This document shows positions 14,221 to 16,531 of a stretch of 16,531 nt of DNA, piece after piece. Each line of letters starts with the position of its first letter. The stretch's first letter is position 1. Where the stretch lies: positions 1 to 16,531 of the forward strand of contig CAYNOZ010000030.1 of assembly GCA_964398955.1 (NCBI GenBank). The letters run 5' to 3'. The translations under genes were made by a program, and so were the position numbers. The notes beneath the pieces are model-generated. The model was given only the letters and a program-made list of their open reading frames with translations. It had not been told where the DNA came from and did no database searches. The DNA comes from CAYNOZ01 sp964398955 (GTDB taxonomy: Archaea > Methanobacteriota_B > Thermococci > Thermococcales > CAYNOZ01).

Positions 14221-14616
14221 ATTAAGATTAAGAAGCTTTCTAATGAGGTTAAGGATGTTTGTATTGCTAGGAATATGGAGGGTAAGATTGAGTATTACAC
14301 GGATGATGGTACTAGAATAGATTTAGGTATTTTGATGGATGATGGTGAGGATAAGGTTTTAGCGGTTGAATTTGAAGATTCTTATAAATGGATTAAGCAG
14401 AGAACTCTTTATAATGCTTTAAAGGCTAAGAGATCAGGTTTTGAAGATATTTTATTTGTTTATCCTTTCCAGAAGAAGTCTATAGAGAATAGTTGGGTAG
14501 TGGATTATATTGAAGAGGATTTGGATGTGAATATGAAGGTTGTGAAGCCTGATGAGTTGGTGGATTACGTGGAATACTACTTGGATAATTATTTAGATAA
14601 AAGAGATCTCTTTTAG
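14221..14616 (+). CDS. Small acidic protein, possible PD-(D/E)XK nuclease-like fold, apparent AUU start
   Basis: I do not recognise the family with confidence. From ATT 14221 the protein has 131 residues and opens MKIKKLSNEVKDVCIARN, a natural-looking N-terminus; from the first ATG (14275) it would have 113. An EYYTDDGTRIDLGI stretch (25-37), KVLAVEFED (45-53) and KQRTLYNALKAKRSGFED (59-76) followed by ILFVYPF resemble the core of PD-(D/E)XK nucleases. In that reading Asp34, the Glu50-x-Glu52 pair and the Gln60/Tyr64 helix would be the active-site elements, although the motif Lys is replaced (Glu52). A catalytically altered or non-nuclease member is possible. The C-terminal half is rich in Asp, Glu and Tyr. 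It sits 14 bp after the transporter, likely in the same transcript, and its stop overlaps the stop of the convergent methyltransferase gene by 4 bp. Confidence 0.6.
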   Translation: MKIKKLSNEVKDVCIARNMEGKIEYYTDDGTRIDLGILMDDGEDKVLAVEFEDSYKWIKQRTLYNALKAKRSGFEDILFVYPFQKKSIENSWVVDYIEEDLDVNMKVVKPDELVDYVEYYLDNYLDKRDLF

Positions 14617-15560
14617 TTCTTGTGATTAAGTATTCTTCTTCTTAGTTCTAAGATTTTATCGGTTGATTTTTTCTTTATGTCTGTTAATTTTTTTAGTTCT
14701 TCTTCAGTGATTCCGAATTTGCTTAAGTCTTTTTTTCTTTTTTCGGTAGGATCTTTTAATTGATTTGGGCATTTGTTTGATGATGATAAGAGTTTTTTAT
14801 GTCTTGCGTTTTTTCTAAGGTTCCATCTTACTTTTTTTAGTTTTTTTCTGCTCCAATTAAGTTCTGGGTCGATGTACGGTATTCCTATATCGGTTAGTCC
14901 TAGCATTAATTCATTTTTTTCCTCTATTTCTCCGTAATCGTATTGTTTCTTGGTTGCTATTGTCATTTGTTTTCCCATTTTCTTTTGGCTGTATATGTTG
15001 AATCCTGAGAATATTAGTCCTGCTCTGCATGCATAGGAGGCGTTATATGTTAATAGTATTCCATCTTCTTTTAGTAGTTCTCTTAATTTGGATAGGAAGT
15101 GTGCTGAGTATAGTTCAGGGTTTTGTTTTGGTGGGAATGGGTCTAAGTAGATTGCATGGTATTTTTTGTTTTTTGGATGATTTTTTATGTACTTTCTAGC
15201 ATCTTTTTCATGTTTATTTATTTCAGGTGTTTCTTGTTCCTCTATTATTGTGTTGTTTTCTATTTTGTTTATTTGTTTTTTGTATGATTTTTTGTCTACT
15301 GTGTTGATTTCTGGTTTTTTGTTGTTTTTTTCTGCTAGTTTTTTTGTTAGTAAGGCGTTGTACCCGATTCCTGTTCCTATGTCGAGTATTCTTATTTTTT
15401 CATGTTTTTTTCTTTGTATGTGTTTTAGCATTGGTTCTACGTATTTTTTCTTCGATTCTTTAATAGCTCCTTGTTCTGTATGCATTCTGTTCCCGTTTTT
15501 GATTAGTGTGTAGGATCCGTCTCCCGTTTTTTCAAGCTCAATTTTAGAGTCTTCTGTCAT
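14613..15560 (-). CDS. MnmC-like SAM-dependent methyltransferase
   Basis: This is a 315-residue Rossmann-fold methyltransferase. GDGSYTL (13-19) and an HTEQGAIKES segment (27-36) match the MnmC entry (TxDGSxTL, xHSxxGAxxES). RILDIGTGIGYNALL (57-71) is the SAM motif, and YLDPFPPKQNPELYSAHFL (138-156) is the hallmark DPFsPkxNPELWxxeFf. In bacteria this domain methylates nm5U to mnm5U at the tRNA wobble position. Archaeal stand-alone homologues lack the FAD domain, as here, and their exact base is less certain. After GLTDIGIPYIDPELN (221-235) comes a very basic Lys/Arg-rich tail of about 80 residues, plausibly RNA-binding. Start: AAGGT 6-7 nt before the ATG, 9 bp after the DUF2270 stop, so the two form a transcription unit. 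The Lys/Asn-rich composition follows its A/C-rich coding strand. Confidence 0.8.
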   Translation of the reverse strand: MTEDSKIELEKTGDGSYTLIKNGNRMHTEQGAIKESKKKYVEPMLKHIQRKKHEKIRILDIGTGIGYNALLTKKLAEKNNKKPEINTVDKKSYKKQINKIENNTIIEEQETPEINKHEKDARKYIKNHPKNKKYHAIYLDPFPPKQNPELYSAHFLSKLRELLKEDGILLTYNASYACRAGLIFSGFNIYSQKKMGKQMTIATKKQYDYGEIEEKNELMLGLTDIGIPYIDPELNWSRKKLKKVRWNLRKNARHKKLLSSSNKCPNQLKDPTEKRKKDLSKFGITEEELKKLTDIKKKSTDKILELRRRILNHKN

Positions 15561-15569
15561 CTTATTACC

Positions 15570-16334
15570 TTATGCTATCTCCTCGTTAGTATCATCATCT
15601 TCTCTTAGATCTTCTATAATTTCTTCATCTTCTTCAATTTTATCTTCTAGCTCTTCTATATACTCTTCAGTTCCGAATTTCTCCTTCTTCACTTTTTTAG
15701 TTACAGGTTTTCCTTTCGCCTCTCTCTTCGGTGACGCTACAAAGAAGTATATTACTGACCCGATTATAATGCCCAATATAATGAATAGTATTACGGCTCC
15801 TGGAACTGTTCCATCTAATGCATTTGTTCTGCTGCAGAATTCTCCCCAACTTTTAGCAACTGTAGGAGCTGAATATATTTTAGCTATCCAAGAGACTGTG
15901 TAGATTAGTATGATCCATACGTATATTCTTTTTAGTCTTCTTTTAACTGCTTCTTGCCAGGTAATTTTGAATTGTGGATCTCTTAAATCATCAGCTAGAA
16001 CATGTTCCCAGCCTTCTTTCTCTTCTATACGTCTATCAAAGTACCTAGCTAAGAATCTTTCCTCTAAAAGCCTAACCCTACCTCTCCACATATCGTAATG
16101 CCTGTAACGCCTAGCTTCAGTGAAAAGAAAAGCATATACCAATGCCAAACCAGGTAAAATAATCCAATGAGGCCTCTGAGGATTAGCAAAAACCCAAGTC
16201 AAAACACCAACAGTAATAACAATACTCCAGTTAGTAGTTCTATCCATACGAGCTCTCCACGTATTAATCCTCTGCAATTCACCTCTGTAAAGATGCATAA
16301 AAACATCCGTGTCATCAATCTTACTCCAATCCAT
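15570..16334 (-). CDS. DUF2270 integral membrane protein
   Basis: This 254-residue protein matches the DUF2270 pattern: an N-terminal LYRGELQRINTWRARMDRTT (15-34), a pair of membrane segments at about 36-50 and 56-72, then TEARRYRHYDMWRGRVRLLE (72-91), where the strongly conserved Arg/Tyr/Trp cytoplasmic stretch sits. Two further membrane segments lie at about 137-152 and 178-200. The last 50 residues are a cytoplasmic tail, basic at 203-219 and then a highly acidic coiled-coil-like run (220-254). The function is unknown; I know the family mostly from haloarchaea. The start ATG lies 7 nt after GAGG, behind a good TATA box. It is followed at 9 bp by the MnmC-like gene. Strand composition changes inside the gene near 16020-16080: the 5' part is G/T-rich in the coding sense, the 3' part A/C-rich. 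Confidence 0.8.
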   Translation of the reverse strand: MDWSKIDDTDVFMHLYRGELQRINTWRARMDRTTNWSIVITVGVLTWVFANPQRPHWIILPGLALVYAFLFTEARRYRHYDMWRGRVRLLEERFLARYFDRRIEEKEGWEHVLADDLRDPQFKITWQEAVKRRLKRIYVWIILIYTVSWIAKIYSAPTVAKSWGEFCSRTNALDGTVPGAVILFIILGIIIGSVIYFFVASPKREAKGKPVTKKVKKEKFGTEEYIEELEDKIEEDEEIIEDLREDDDTNEEIA

Positions 16335-16370
16335 ACAAAAACCTCATACAACAAAAAATAAGAACAAAAT

Positions 16371-16378
16371 TATTTAAA
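16371..16378 (-). promoter_or_regulatory. TATA box for the DUF2270-methyltransferase unit
   Basis: The minus strand reads TTTAAATA, centred about 40 bp before the ATG at 16334. A start about 25 bp downstream leaves a leader of roughly 16 nt containing GAGG. The box lies in the 90-bp gap after the probable hypB stop. Confidence 0.55.
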
Positions 16379-16424
16379 CATAACCTTGAATAAAAATAAA
16401 GAAAATAGGACTCTTCAATAATAT

Positions 16425-16531
16425 TTAGTCTTTAATAAGATCATACCAGTCTTCCAGCCCTTCACCTGTTTTAGCACTTGTTCTTAAAACCTTCAAATTA
16501 GGATTTATCTCCTTAGCATCCTCAACCATCT
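16425..16531 (-). CDS. hypB: Probable HypB, C-terminal fragment
   Basis: The last 34 codons of a gene that enters from the right edge. The visible end contains MVEDAKEINPNLKVL and RTSAKTGEGLEDWYDLIKD. The pattern DAxxINPxxxVxxxSAKTGEGxxxWxxxL is characteristic of the end of HypB, the GTPase that delivers nickel to [NiFe]-hydrogenase; SAKTGEG covers the G5 guanine-recognition loop. Other SIMIBI-class or small GTPases share SAKTG, so the INP and DWYDL elements carry the assignment. The metal-binding N-terminus and Walker motifs are outside the window. If correct, the organism has a nickel hydrogenase. Confidence 0.7.
   Translation of the reverse strand, partial: MVEDAKEINPNLKVLRTSAKTGEGLEDWYDLIKD

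Noticed and set aside
1..16531. CRISPR array, transposase, integrase, attachment site or other mobile element
   Set aside because: No regularly spaced repeats, no recognisable recombinase motifs and no terminal inverted repeats flank any segment.

Overview
The window looks like a piece of a euryarchaeal chromosome, probably from a halophile or salt-adapted lineage. Evidence: strong GGAGG/GAGGTGAT ribosome binding sites about 7 nt from starts, archaeal TATA-like boxes (TTTAAATA) 25-40 bp upstream of two starts, a DUF2270 membrane protein (a family I know mainly from haloarchaea), two-subunit-type pyruvate carboxylase, a HypB end, and many Asp/Glu-rich proteins. The DNA is AT-rich, unlike most Halobacteria. 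A salt-tolerant methanogen-related or brine-lake lineage is possible, but I cannot fix the taxon. No tRNA, rRNA, CRISPR array or mobile element was seen.

Left part (1-2566, minus strand): a gene for a diglycine-ended beta-grasp protein (MoaD/ThiS/SAMP-like), then pyrB (aspartate carbamoyltransferase), an aspartate aminotransferase and the first 29 codons of pycB. With pyrC at 11359-12717 these enzymes form consecutive steps: pyruvate to oxaloacetate to aspartate to carbamoyl-aspartate to dihydroorotate.

Centre (2631-9966, minus strand): one tightly packed six-gene operon encoding two complete molybdenum hydroxylases of the xanthine dehydrogenase family, in the order Large-Medium-Small, Medium-Small-Large. 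The first large subunit (set A) has lost several conserved active-site residues, while the second (set B) keeps most. The first gene has no ATG, GTG or TTG start. Its only well-placed start is ATT, 7 nt after GGAGG. A 578-bp AT-rich region separates it from a divergent regulator gene (10545-11246) that fuses a ribbon-helix-helix domain to an AsnC/Lrp-type domain, the natural candidate for controlling the operon.

Right part: after the regulator come pyrC and a GDP-mannose-hydrolase-like Nudix gene (plus strand), then an EamA-type transporter and a small possible PD-(D/E)XK-like protein that also seems to start at ATT. These meet, tail to tail with a 4-bp overlap, a minus-strand pair encoding an MnmC-like methyltransferase and a DUF2270 membrane protein. 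The window ends in the 3' end of a probable hypB.

The most unusual signals are the two apparent AUU starts, the doubled and mirrored Mo-hydroxylase operon with one altered active site, the RHH-Lrp fusion regulator, the beta-grasp protein, and a patchwork of strand composition (G+T-rich blocks alternating with A+C-rich blocks) whose boundaries fall inside genes.
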